Notes under the pieces: model-generated
What the model was told of the DNA's origin: nothing
What the model saw: only the letters and a program-made list of their open reading frames with translations
Databases searched by the model: none
Translations under genes and position numbers: made by a program
Source: Bacteroidales bacterium
GTDB lineage: Bacteria; Bacteroidota; Bacteroidia; Bacteroidales; F082
Length of the DNA: 42,289 bases
Assembly (NCBI GenBank): GCA_017561025.1
Contig: JAFZDU010000052.1
Location: 1-42,289 of the forward strand
Direction of reading: 5' to 3'
Shown: positions 34,880 to 42,289 of the stretch, in pieces
How the letters are laid out: every line of letters starts with the position of its first letter
Position numbering within the stretch: the first letter of the stretch is position 1

Positions 34880-36601
34880 TTATGCATTATTCTCAATCCA
34901 AAGTGTTACTTCTTCAAGTTGAAGAGCTGGTACATCCATCTTGTTTTTCTTGCGGAGACCGTTGAGTTTCTCACGCAACGCTGCTGGTTTCTCAGCTTTC
35001 ATCATATCCACTGAAGTGTAGCCAGCTTTGATGAGTACCTGTGCCCATACTTCTGGAACGCCGATAGCCATGAAGTCTTGTTCTGTAGCTACTTTCTTGA
35101 CTTTTTCAGGACGCATTGTTGGGAAGAAGAGAACTTCCTGGATTGCGAGCTGACCTGTGAGCAACATGACGAGACGGTCGATGCCGATGCCCATACCTGA
35201 TGTTGGAGGCATACCATATTCCATAGCGCGCAAGAAGTCTTGGTCGATGAACATAGCTTCGTTGTCGCCGCGTTCTGAGAGTTTCATTTGTTCTTCGAAA
35301 CGAGCGCGTTGGTCGATAGGGTCGTTCAACTCAGTGTAAGCGTTGGCGAGTTCCTTGCCGTTGACCATCAATTCAAAACGTTCTGTGAGTTCTGGATTGT
35401 CGCGGTGACGTTTACATAATGGTGACATTTCAACTGGGTAGTCGGTGATGAATGTAGGTTGGATATAAGTGCCTTCGCATTTTTCTCCGAAGATCTCATC
35501 AATCAGCTTGCCTTTACCCATTGTGTCGTCGATTTCAATATCGAGGTTTTTACATACTTCACGAAGTTGAGCTTCGTCCATTCCTGTGATATCGACGCCT
35601 GTCTTTTCTTTGATAGAGTCAATCATAGAGATGCGTTTGAAAGGACGTTTGAAGCAGATCTCGTTGTCGCCCACTTTCACTGTGTCGGTGCCGAACACTT
35701 CTGTCACGACGCGTTCGATCATTCTTTCTGTGAAGTCCATCATCCAGATGTAGTCTTTATAAGCGACGTAGATTTCCATGCATGTGAACTCAGGGTTATG
35801 AGTGCGGTCCATGCCTTCGTTGCGGAAGTTACGTGAGAACTCATAGACGCCGTCGAAGCCACCAACGATAAGACGTTTGAGGTATAGCTCGTTAGCGATA
35901 CGCATGTACATAGGGATGTCGAGAGCGTTGTGGTGAGTGATGAAAGGACGTGCTGTTGCGCCGCCAGGAATAGATTGCAAGATAGGAGTTTCAACTTCGA
36001 GGTAGCCGCTTTCGTTGAAGAAGTTACGCATTGAGTTGATGATCTTGGTACGAGCGATGAATATGTTTTTAACGTTTTCATTGACTACTAAATCAACATA
36101 ACGCATACGATAGCGTTGTTCTGGATCTGTGAAAGCGTCGTAGATGACACCGTCTTTTTCTTTCACGATTGGAAGAGGACGCAACGACTTACTGAGGACT
36201 GTCAATTCTTTAACGTGGATTGACACTTCGCCAGCTTGAGTGCGGAATACGAAGCCTTTAACACCGATGAAGTCGCCTATGTCGAGGAGACGTTTGAATA
36301 CGACGTTATATAAAGTCTTATCCTCGCCTGGGCATATCTCGTCGCGTTTGATATAGATCTGAACGCGTCCGTGAGCGTCTTGAAGCTCACAGAAAGAAGC
36401 AGCGCCCATGATACGACGGCTCATGATACGGCCGCCGATGCTGACGTTCTCAAACTTAGCCAAATCATTATCATCAAATTCTTCAGCGATCTGCGCTGTG
36501 TTGACGTTGACTTCAAAAGCTGCTTGAGGATAAGGATTGATACCTAATTTGTACAACTCGTTCAAAGAGTTCCTTCTTATTTGTTCTTGTTCGCTTAACA
36601 T
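34880..36601 (-). CDS. lysS: Lysyl-tRNA synthetase (class II)
   Basis: Charges tRNA-Lys in the cytoplasm. The 573-residue enzyme has an N-terminal OB-fold anticodon domain (about 45-150, [22 protein letters not shown]) and the class II core: motif 2 [20 protein letters not shown] near 256-276 and motif 3 [15 protein letters not shown] near 470-485. After the core there is a C-terminal extension of about 70 residues ([21 protein letters not shown] and a lysine-rich helix) not found in E. coli LysS but, from memory, seen in Bacteroidetes. It leads the minus-strand run with the C25 protease, holB, lnt, dus and GT9 genes. Confidence 0.96.
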   Translation of the reverse strand: MLSEQEQIRRNSLNELYKLGINPYPQAAFEVNVNTAQIAEEFDDNDLAKFENVSIGGRIMSRRIMGAASFCELQDAHGRVQIYIKRDEICPGEDKTLYNVVFKRLLDIGDFIGVKGFVFRTQAGEVSIHVKELTVLSKSLRPLPIVKEKDGVIYDAFTDPEQRYRMRYVDLVVNENVKNIFIARTKIINSMRNFFNESGYLEVETPILQSIPGGATARPFITHHNALDIPMYMRIANELYLKRLIVGGFDGVYEFSRNFRNEGMDRTHNPEFTCMEIYVAYKDYIWMMDFTERMIERVVTEVFGTDTVKVGDNEICFKRPFKRISMIDSIKEKTGVDITGMDEAQLREVCKNLDIEIDDTMGKGKLIDEIFGEKCEGTYIQPTFITDYPVEMSPLCKRHRDNPELTERFELMVNGKELANAYTELNDPIDQRARFEEQMKLSERGDNEAMFIDQDFLRAMEYGMPPTSGMGIGIDRLVMLLTGQLAIQEVLFFPTMRPEKVKKVATEQDFMAIGVPEVWAQVLIKAGYTSVDMMKAEKPAALREKLNGLRKKNKMDVPALQLEEVTLWIENNA

Positions 36602-36636
36602 AATATATTGATTTTCTTAATTGGCTATAAAACTTG

Positions 36637-36644
36637 CAAATATA
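36637..36644 (-). promoter_or_regulatory. -7 element of lysS promoter
   Basis: TATATTTG on the minus strand, 35 bases before the lysS ATG. It is the only clear promoter element seen for the six-gene run. Confidence 0.6.
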
Positions 36645-36653
36645 ATAAAAAAA

Positions 36654-36810
36654 GGCTAATGGCTAACGGCTAATGGCTAAAGTTTTTTTTAGAGGGTTGA
36701 GAGAGATTTAAGGGATTAGAGGGAAAACCTTTGAACTTTGAACCATTGAACTAAGAACTCTGAACCTTAAACTTTAGCCATTAGTCTTGTAGTCTTATTG
36801 ACTTATTGAC
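36654..36810. repeat. Heptamer arrays upstream of lysS
   Basis: GGCTAAT, GGCTAAC, GGCTAAT, GGCTAAA run exactly in tandem (36654-36681). From 36730: TTTGAAC twice, CATTGAAC, TAAGAAC, TCTGAAC, CTTAAAC, TTTAGCC, ATTAGTC, TTGTAGTC, then TTATTGAC twice, to 36810. Apart from the lysS promoter, these arrays and a terminator at 36871-36899, nothing is visible in the 36602-36937 gap. Confidence 0.75.
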
Positions 36811-36870
36811 TTAAAGAGGAAAACCTGAAAGGGTAAAACATATCTAAAATAATGCATCGCATTATAACAA

Positions 36871-36899
36871 AGAACCCCAGAAAAAAATTCTGAGGTTCT
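36871..36899 (-). terminator. Terminator of PPAD-like gene
   Basis: AGAACCCCAGAA (36871-36882) pairs with TTCTGAGGTTCT (36888-36899) with one mismatch. On the minus strand it is followed by a weakly T-rich stretch. It lies about 40 bases past the stop codon. Confidence 0.6.
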
Positions 36900-36937
36900 A
36901 AAGTTCTGAGATTATGAGTTTCAAAAAAATTCCTCTC

Positions 36938-38920
36938 TTATTCCTTAACAATCTTGTTAACATAAACATTTCCATTAACATCTGTCACTCTCACGAAATA
37001 GAATCCGTTGTTTAATGATGTGACGTCAATTTCATTTCTGTTTTCAACTGCAACGACTTCTTGTCCTAATGCGTTGAAGATAGCGACTTTAACAATATTG
37101 TCGCCTTTAACTGTAAGAAGGTTGTTTACAGGGTTTGGATACAATTCAACATTAAGAGCATTGTTTTCTTCGAGACCTACTGTATAATTGTCGATGATTG
37201 GCACTATCTGTTCGCCCAATGATGATATTATATATAATTCTGAATCCCTATCGCCTTTATAAGCAAAATCAGAATAAACTTCTACTTCAACAGATTCACC
37301 TATAGTCAATGTGTATGGAAGAGTAAAATCGTGCTCTACATGATAGGATAAATCATCTTTTACGCTTATACTGTTTATAACAACGTCATTTGCAGTGTTG
37401 TTTGTGATTGTCAACATTTCAACGCCATCGTTTTCATCTTCAAACACTAATTCTGTTGGGTTTAAAGTGAGAGCTGTCTCTGCGTGTTCGACAATAGTGA
37501 AGACGTGAGGGTCGAGTTCGCCGAAGACAGGTTGTTGGTATCTGCGGTTTGACTCGTCAGCGCCGAACACATAATATTTCACTTCTGATTTTGGTTGATA
37601 ACCTTTGATATAACCTACATATTCATCAGGGTTGCCTGTTGCTGTCATGCTTGCTGTTTGGTATTCGCCGCCGTCGATGCTATAGTAAACGAGGAGAGAA
37701 TCTTGTTTCAAGTCAGCGCCGCTATAAGCGATGAACTTGCTTGTGATAGCGATAGAATCTTGCCATTCTTGTTCGCCGAAGACAACATTACGGTGGTCAA
37801 CATAAAGCATGTTGAAATCCATGACGCCACGAGTACGGCAGTGAAGAGCGTCGGTGTTCAACCAACCATCCCAATAACTATTGTTTGCAACACCAATAAC
37901 TTCATAACCTGGCATAGCCTGACGATAGATATTAAGAGCGCCTTCGTTATATGTTGAGTTAGAACCCATTGGAACGAGTACCTTCTTGTTAAGAATCAAG
38001 CTGTTGGTATAAGGAGAAATAACGCTTCCACCAGGGATGTCAACGCGATAGACTTTATAAGGATAACCCCAACAGCAGTTTGTTGTTGCGAAATAATCAG
38101 CAACTTCTTCGTAATATGGATAACGTGGGTTTGATTCTGGAACGCGAGCCAACAATATTTTGTCAGGAGCGAGATATTTACCCCAGCAGTCGACGTGAGC
38201 GATGTAATCGCCTTGAGGGTCGATTGTTACGTGATAAGGATCGATGCCGAGATAAGCTTTCATTCTTTCATATACTTGTTCTTCAGAAACGCCAGCTTGT
38301 GAAGCACTCTCTGTGATGACGATGTCGTCAGAAACGCCATTGCCGCGTCCATCTTGCATCATGTTACCACCTGTGTGAACCACTTTCATACCGAACATCT
38401 CGATGTCCCAATATTCTGCAAAATGACCTGGTATGTCATCATCGTAAGGACGTGGACGGTTGTAGACATTGTCGACAATAGCAGGTTTTCTTCCGTCGAA
38501 GATGTACCAAGGACCGAAGTCACGAACCCAGTATGAGTTTGTTGGAGCGTTGAGGTATTCAATATTGTCCATATTGACGCCAGCTGACTGGAATTCGCTC
38601 TGTGCTGATGACTGATAATAACTTTCAACGATTGTGATGACCTTGCAGTCTTCTGCCATCTCTTTTACGAGTTCTACAGGGATGCCGAGAGGATAGACAA
38701 TCATAACTGCCTGCATTGGCTCATATTCGCCTGGGAAACGAACCTCGCCTGTTGGAGGAGGTGTCTCAACAAAACTACGTGTTGATATTGGCATATACAT
38801 CTCTTCTTCTGAGAGATATTTCATTTTTCTCCATTCTGGGAGTTCTTGTTCTTGAGCCTTCAAATTAACGCTCAAAACCAAACAGAATAATAATCCAATT
38901 AAAGTAAAATTTTTTCTCAT
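36938..38920 (-). CDS. Peptidylarginine deiminase (PPAD-like) with T9SS tail
   Basis: Probably converts peptide arginine to citrulline outside the cell. The 660-residue product has a signal peptide (1-23, ending LKAQ), then a guanidino-modifying catalytic domain with Asp134 (WVRDFGPW), Arg155 and Arg157 (YNRPRP), His242 and Asp244 (YIAHVDCWGKYLAP), and Cys361 (TDALHCRT). These correspond, from memory, to Asp130, Arg152, Arg154, His236, Asp238 and Cys351 of P. gingivalis PPAD; shared stretches such as IEMFGMK, PYTNSLILN and AMPGYE support orthology over agmatine deiminase. An Ig-like domain (about 395-478), an extra domain of about 95 residues (482-578) absent from PPAD, and a T9SS tail (581-660, YPNPVNN) follow. 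ATG 38920 is chosen because the upstream ATG at 38956 precedes the promoter. Confidence 0.9.
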   Translation of the reverse strand: MRKNFTLIGLLFCLVLSVNLKAQEQELPEWRKMKYLSEEEMYMPISTRSFVETPPPTGEVRFPGEYEPMQAVMIVYPLGIPVELVKEMAEDCKVITIVESYYQSSAQSEFQSAGVNMDNIEYLNAPTNSYWVRDFGPWYIFDGRKPAIVDNVYNRPRPYDDDIPGHFAEYWDIEMFGMKVVHTGGNMMQDGRGNGVSDDIVITESASQAGVSEEQVYERMKAYLGIDPYHVTIDPQGDYIAHVDCWGKYLAPDKILLARVPESNPRYPYYEEVADYFATTNCCWGYPYKVYRVDIPGGSVISPYTNSLILNKKVLVPMGSNSTYNEGALNIYRQAMPGYEVIGVANNSYWDGWLNTDALHCRTRGVMDFNMLYVDHRNVVFGEQEWQDSIAITSKFIAYSGADLKQDSLLVYYSIDGGEYQTASMTATGNPDEYVGYIKGYQPKSEVKYYVFGADESNRRYQQPVFGELDPHVFTIVEHAETALTLNPTELVFEDENDGVEMLTITNNTANDVVINSISVKDDLSYHVEHDFTLPYTLTIGESVEVEVYSDFAYKGDRDSELYIISSLGEQIVPIIDNYTVGLEENNALNVELYPNPVNNLLTVKGDNIVKVAIFNALGQEVVAVENRNEIDVTSLNNGFYFVRVTDVNGNVYVNKIVKE

Positions 38921-38944
38921 TTTTTTTGATAAATTTTTGTTTCG

Positions 38945-38952
38945 CAAAAATA
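38945..38952 (-). promoter_or_regulatory. -7 element of PPAD-like gene promoter
   Basis: TATTTTTG on the minus strand fits TAnnTTTG, 24 bases before the chosen ATG at 38920. It shares a 101-base gap with the mltD promoter. Confidence 0.6.
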
Positions 38953-38963
38953 CCATTTTTTCC

Positions 38964-38973
38964 CGTAATTACG
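38964..38973. promoter_or_regulatory. Palindrome between divergent promoters
   Basis: CGTAATTACG is a perfect 10-base palindrome placed between the back-to-back -7 elements of the PPAD-like gene and mltD, one base before the mltD -7 box. A regulator bound here could affect both. This is inference from position only. Confidence 0.35.
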
Positions 38974-38974
38974 T

Positions 38975-38982
38975 TATCTTTG
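38975..38982 (+). promoter_or_regulatory. -7 element of mltD promoter
   Basis: TATCTTTG, 39 bases before the mltD ATG. No TTG at -33 is seen. Confidence 0.6.
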
Positions 38983-39021
38983 CAAACATTATTATCACAT
39001 TTTTTTAATAATTTCCAATAA

Positions 39022-40902
39022 ATGAAAAAACTTGCTTATCAATCATTTCTGATTGTAATATTTTGTGTTTTATTGTCGACGACTTCATGCAAGATCGTTG
39101 AAAAATACACATCATCTTTTAATAAAGAAAATGACACTCCTACACAGAACAAGACTATCGTAGAAAACACTGAAGAAAACGTTTCAGAAGAAGGCTTCAT
39201 CGACGAAGAAACCTCGACATATTATGAAGAAGAAGACATCTACGAAAACGCTTTTACCGATAGCGATGTCATTGACGACATGCTCGACCCTATCATGGCC
39301 GACAGTCTGGAGATGGCGCTGCAGGAACGCATCGACTCAGAAAACTCTGGCGAAGCCATAGTGCAAGAATCCGACATCATGATGGGAATGATTGACGATT
39401 TGCAAGACATAAAATACTTCGAAGACAACAGACTCGAGTCGAGTTCAAAGTCAGAAAACATCTACAATTACCCAGCTGCTTTTGTACCATCATTTCCCGA
39501 CAGCGTTTATGCAGAACGTATAGCCAGACTGAGAAGCCAGACAACGATGGAGTTGGTTTACAACAAACATGTCAAGAGCTTCATCGATGTCTATGCTGTA
39601 CAAAAGAGAGATCACACTTGCAGAATACTCGGCCTTGCCGACATTTATTTCCCTTTGTTTGAAGAGACATTAGACAAATACGACATGCCATTGGAGATAA
39701 AATATCTCGCCGTCGTCGAGTCAGCCTTGAACCCGAGAGCAGGTTCTCACGCTGGCGCCAAAGGTCTGTGGCAGTTCATGTACGGAACAGGAAAGGTATA
39801 TAAATTAAACGTGACATCATTGGTCGACGACCGCTTCGACCCTATCAAAGCGACCGAAGCAGCATGTCAGCATCTTCAGGATTTATATGAAACCTTCGGT
39901 GACTGGTTCCTGGCTTTGGCAGCATACAACTCTGGAGCAGGCAATGTCAACAAGGCCATCCGTCGCGCAGGCGGACTGAAGAACTACTGGGCAGTATGGC
40001 CATTCCTGCCTAAAGAAACAAGAGGCTATGTGCCAGCATTCATCGCTGTCAACTATGTGATGAACTATTCACAAGAACATAACCTATACCCTACCGACCC
40101 AGGCATCATGGCCAACGGTGTCGATAGCGTAACAGTACATCAGCCTCTGCATTTCGACCAGCTCCACGAGATGCTCAACATACCTATGGAAGACATCAAA
40201 TTCTTCAACCCACAGTATAAGGCTAGCATAATTCCTGCAAGCGCAAAGACACCTATGTCGTTGCGTCTGCCAGAACAATATATCAACAGCTTCATCGACA
40301 ACGAAAAAGAACTCTACGCTTTCAAGACCAAGAAAGGCATCGACAGAGAAAAACTCGAAGAAGAGATGAAAAAGGTGAGCGACAGAAGCGTACATATCGT
40401 GAAGAGTGGAGAGAGTCTCGGAAGCATCGCCAAGAAATATCGTATCAGCGTTAACCAGCTCAAGACATGGAACAACTTAAAATCCACCACTATATACCCT
40501 GGACAAAAACTCATAGTCTATAGCTCAGGAGCACCTATGGCTCAAGCCGGCAACAGCAATCCGGTGACACGCTCAACAGAACAGACAATACACGTAGTTA
40601 AATCTGGAGAAAACCTGAGTCTCATAGCCAAGAAATACAAATGTACTGTAACCGACCTCAAAAACTGGAATAACTTAAAATCCACCACATTGAGTATCGG
40701 CCAGAAACTGAAAGTTTATCCTCCTGCAGAAGGATCATCTTCATCAGGAAGTTCGAAAGTAGTCCACACTGTCAAATCGGGAGACAATCTCTGGGACATC
40801 TCAAGAAAATATGGCGTTAGCGTTGAACAGATAAGAAAACTCAATGGTTTAAGCTCTAATGCTGTATTGAAGATAGGACAGAAGTTGGTAATTAGGAATT
40901 AG
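39022..40902 (+). CDS. mltD: Membrane-bound lytic murein transglycosylase D
   Basis: Cleaves the glycan strands of peptidoglycan, forming 1,6-anhydro ends, probably anchored to the outer membrane. The 626-residue product has a lipobox ending TTSC (Cys23), an acidic linker (about 45-130), and an SLT goose-lysozyme-like domain. In that domain Glu233 sits in VVESALNPRAGSHAGAKGLWQF, and AAYNSGAGNVNKAI follows. Three LysM repeats bind peptidoglycan (about 457-500, 523-567, 581-625, each with VKSG(E/D)(S/N)L). The stop codon TAG lies inside a heptamer repeat (40890-40922). It is followed by the DUF4837 gene, a neighbour I recall from other Bacteroidales. Confidence 0.95.
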   Translation: MKKLAYQSFLIVIFCVLLSTTSCKIVEKYTSSFNKENDTPTQNKTIVENTEENVSEEGFIDEETSTYYEEEDIYENAFTDSDVIDDMLDPIMADSLEMALQERIDSENSGEAIVQESDIMMGMIDDLQDIKYFEDNRLESSSKSENIYNYPAAFVPSFPDSVYAERIARLRSQTTMELVYNKHVKSFIDVYAVQKRDHTCRILGLADIYFPLFEETLDKYDMPLEIKYLAVVESALNPRAGSHAGAKGLWQFMYGTGKVYKLNVTSLVDDRFDPIKATEAACQHLQDLYETFGDWFLALAAYNSGAGNVNKAIRRAGGLKNYWAVWPFLPKETRGYVPAFIAVNYVMNYSQEHNLYPTDPGIMANGVDSVTVHQPLHFDQLHEMLNIPMEDIKFFNPQYKASIIPASAKTPMSLRLPEQYINSFIDNEKELYAFKTKKGIDREKLEEEMKKVSDRSVHIVKSGESLGSIAKKYRISVNQLKTWNNLKSTTIYPGQKLIVYSSGAPMAQAGNSNPVTRSTEQTIHVVKSGENLSLIAKKYKCTVTDLKNWNNLKSTTLSIGQKLKVYPPAEGSSSSGSSKVVHTVKSGDNLWDISRKYGVSVEQIRKLNGLSSNAVLKIGQKLVIRN

Positions 40903-40922
40903 GAGTTAGGAATTAGGAATTG
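40890..40922. repeat. Heptamer tandem repeat overlapping mltD stop
   Basis: AATTAGG (40890-40896), AATTAGG (40897-40903), AGTTAGG (40904-40910), AATTAGG (40911-40917) and a partial AATTG. The last residues of mltD (IRN) and its TAG stop are read from the first two copies. Confidence 0.9.
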
Positions 40923-40925
40923 TCT

Positions 40926-40948
40926 GGTCGCTGAGCTTGTCGAAGCGC
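40926..40948. repeat. Copy of CTTCGACAAGCTCAG-type dispersed repeat
   Basis: On the minus strand this reads GCGCTTCGACAAGCTCAGCG and then ACC. Words of this type are, from memory, dispersed in intergenic DNA of many unrelated bacteria. Only this copy is seen in the window. Confidence 0.5.
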
Positions 40949-41070
40949 TAGATGTAGAAAACACGTATCAAATTACACCATTAAATATAAACAATATGTA
41001 ATTGAAGCGTCTTTAAGATTAAGAATTATCATAATAAACATAATATCAAGACGTTGTTAAAAAAAATAAT

Positions 41071-42078
41071 ATGAAAAAGCTCAGTTTAATTTTAGCAGTA
41101 TTATTCTCATTGTCATCATTATTTTCATGCGTTGAGGATGTTAAAGAAAAAGAAATAAAGAAGGCTCGTTCTGTGGGTGGAACATCGGAAGTGCTTCTGA
41201 TAACACAAAACGAAGACCAATGGAATGGCCAGATGGGACAAGCGGTCCGCGACTTCTTCGAACAGGAGCAATATGGATTGCCACAGCCTGAGAAAAACTT
41301 CAAGGTCGCTCATATCAACACAGACGCCTTCAACGATATGTTCAAGAAACATCGTAATCTCATCATCGCCAAGATCGACAGAGACATCAAGAACCCTTTG
41401 GTTGAGACACAGAAGAACTGGACATCAGAACCTCAGTTCGTAATAAGAATAACAGCTCCATCAGAAGAGTCATGGGTCAGGACATTCGACTCACAGAAAG
41501 ACGGACTCAAACTCATCTTCGACCAAAACGAGAGAGAGAGATTCCAAGATTTCTTCCGTCCAACGACAGACGTCAAGATAGTCACACAGCTGAAGAAAAA
41601 ATTCGGCGTCAGCATGAACGTGCCAGAAGGATACTTCATCGGCATCGACCAGGACAACTTCATGTGGATCCGCAAGGAAACCGACGTGATGAGCATGGCA
41701 TTTATGCTTTATGAGCTTCCTTACAAAGACACTGCCGACCTCAATCCAGACAACATCATCAGAGTTAGAGACTCCATAGTAAAGAAATACATCCCAGGAC
41801 CTGCTGACGGTTCATATATGACAACAGACAAGGAATTCATCACTCCTGTTTCTATGGCATTACCTAAGTTTCCTGCAGGCTACGCTATCGAGACACGCGG
41901 ATTGTGGAACGTAGTCGGTGACTTCATGGCTGGACCATTCGTGTCATATTCCATAGTAAATCCAGAACACACCAAAATCATCACAGCAGAAGGCTGGGTA
42001 TATTATCCTAACAAAGACAAGAGAGACTTGTTAAGACAACAGGAAAGCATATTGTATAGCTTGAGGTTTGTGAAGTGA
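41071..42078 (+). CDS. DUF4837 family lipoprotein
   Basis: A 335-residue lipoprotein of unknown function. The signal peptide ends LFSC (Cys20). The mature chain begins with a conserved SVGGTSEVLLITQNEDQW segment and contains GYFIGIDQDNFMWIRKETD and TRGLWNVVGDFMAGPFVSY, which I recognise as DUF4837, known only from Bacteroidetes. No catalytic motif is apparent. It follows mltD by 168 bases containing repeats, so cotranscription is possible but not certain. The MKKLSL start is the only good ATG before the lipobox. Confidence 0.82.
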   Translation: MKKLSLILAVLFSLSSLFSCVEDVKEKEIKKARSVGGTSEVLLITQNEDQWNGQMGQAVRDFFEQEQYGLPQPEKNFKVAHINTDAFNDMFKKHRNLIIAKIDRDIKNPLVETQKNWTSEPQFVIRITAPSEESWVRTFDSQKDGLKLIFDQNERERFQDFFRPTTDVKIVTQLKKKFGVSMNVPEGYFIGIDQDNFMWIRKETDVMSMAFMLYELPYKDTADLNPDNIIRVRDSIVKKYIPGPADGSYMTTDKEFITPVSMALPKFPAGYAIETRGLWNVVGDFMAGPFVSYSIVNPEHTKIITAEGWVYYPNKDKRDLLRQQESILYSLRFVK

Positions 42079-42086
42079 GAGAATAT

Positions 42087-42124
42087 AGAGGCGCAGATGG
42101 TTAATTCTAAAGCCTCTTTATTTT
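42087..42124 (+). terminator. Possible terminator of DUF4837 gene
   Basis: AGAGGC (42087-42092) pairs with GCCTCT (42112-42117), followed by TTATTTT. The loop is 19 bases, which makes it weak. Confidence 0.4.
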
Positions 42125-42289
42125 GGACGCATTCGATGCTGCACTTGGACGCATTCGATGCGTCCCTACAAAATCTTGTGGGACAATAAAACCTGTAGGG
42201 ACACATCGAATGTGTCCTTATAGCTTTTGAATGCATTCGACGCTGCACTTGGACGCATTCGATGCGTCCCTACAAAATCATGCGGGACA
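42125..42289 (+). repeat. Tandem of dispersed GGACGCAT palindromic repeats
   Basis: A unit of 104 bases (42125-42228) starts again at 42229 and is cut by the window end. Each unit holds a GGACGCATTCGATGC half, then the full palindrome GGACGCATTCGATGCGTCC (42147-42165; 42251-42269) followed by CTACAAAATC. The first unit also holds an inverted variant, GGACACATCGAATGTGTCC. Bases 42251-42289 are the exact reverse complement of 6050-6088. No coding sequence is seen. Confidence 0.9.

Noticed and set aside
34861..34896. 12-residue extension of the C25 protease from ATG 34896
   Set aside because: It would overlap lysS and place charged residues before the signal peptide; MKKLLLTL at 34860 is a normal signal start.
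35459..35836. 125-residue ORF opposite lysS
   Set aside because: It is wholly antisense to the conserved lysS core; its His/Phe-rich composition is that of a shadow frame.
36654..36810. CRISPR array
   Set aside because: Repeats are seven to eight bases with no spacers and no cas genes nearby.
36938..38920. Agmatine deiminase as the identity of the PPAD-like gene
   Set aside because: The catalytic residues are shared by both families, but the YNRPRP arginines, the signal peptide, Ig-like domain and T9SS tail, and long PPAD-like stretches favour peptidylarginine deiminase.
38921..38956. 12-residue extension of the PPAD-like protein
   Set aside because: The ATG lies upstream of the -7 element, and the extension is not part of a signal peptide.

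Overview
The window is a chromosomal segment of a Gram-negative member of the phylum Bacteroidota, most likely order Bacteroidales. Three things support this. Nearly every transcription unit starts at the Bacteroidetes -7 element TAnnTTTG. Many proteins are typical of the phylum: type III pantothenate kinase, DUF3822 and DUF4837 proteins, a carboxypeptidase-regulatory-domain TonB receptor, and secreted proteins with type IX secretion (T9SS) C-terminal tails. There are few purine-rich ribosome binding sites. Nothing indicates a phage or plasmid. The species cannot be named from this segment.

Layout. (1) 1-7.3 kb: the start of rplU on the minus strand, divergent from purL and a long-chain acyl-CoA synthetase, then a repeat-rich gap with a MITE-like palindromic element, then holA on the minus strand. 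(2) 7.4-11.9 kb: a radical SAM protein, then a run of pilin-like membrane protein, DUF3822 protein, rsmD and a secreted C69 dipeptidase, ending at a clear terminator. (3) 12.1-19.9 kb: tRNA-Phe on the minus strand, divergent from an envelope-biogenesis cluster of coaX, outer-membrane beta-barrel, TPR protein, lptC and CNNM/CorC protein, followed by a PpiD/SurA-like foldase. (4) 20-26.8 kb: a small lipoprotein, a sugar-nucleotide pair (DegT-type aminotransferase and galE), rpmB alone, a TonB-dependent receptor, a hotdog thioesterase and a small protein with a CTERM-like tail. (5) 26.8-36.6 kb, minus strand: a tight head-to-tail run lysS, gingipain-like C25 protease, holB, lnt, dus, GT9 glycosyltransferase. 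(6) 36.9-42.1 kb: a peptidylarginine deiminase (PPAD)-like secreted enzyme, divergent from an mltD lytic transglycosylase and a DUF4837 lipoprotein. The window ends in dispersed palindromic repeats.

The most notable biology is two T9SS cargo genes about 2 kb apart: a gingipain-family protease and an enzyme that matches Porphyromonas gingivalis PPAD from memory at every catalytic and substrate-arginine position. In P. gingivalis these activities act in sequence: the protease exposes C-terminal arginines and PPAD converts them to citrulline. Separately, many intergenic gaps are filled with degenerate tandem words of period 7 (or 14), and a palindromic GGACGCAT...ATGCGTCC repeat occurs as identical 39-base inverted copies 36 kb apart.
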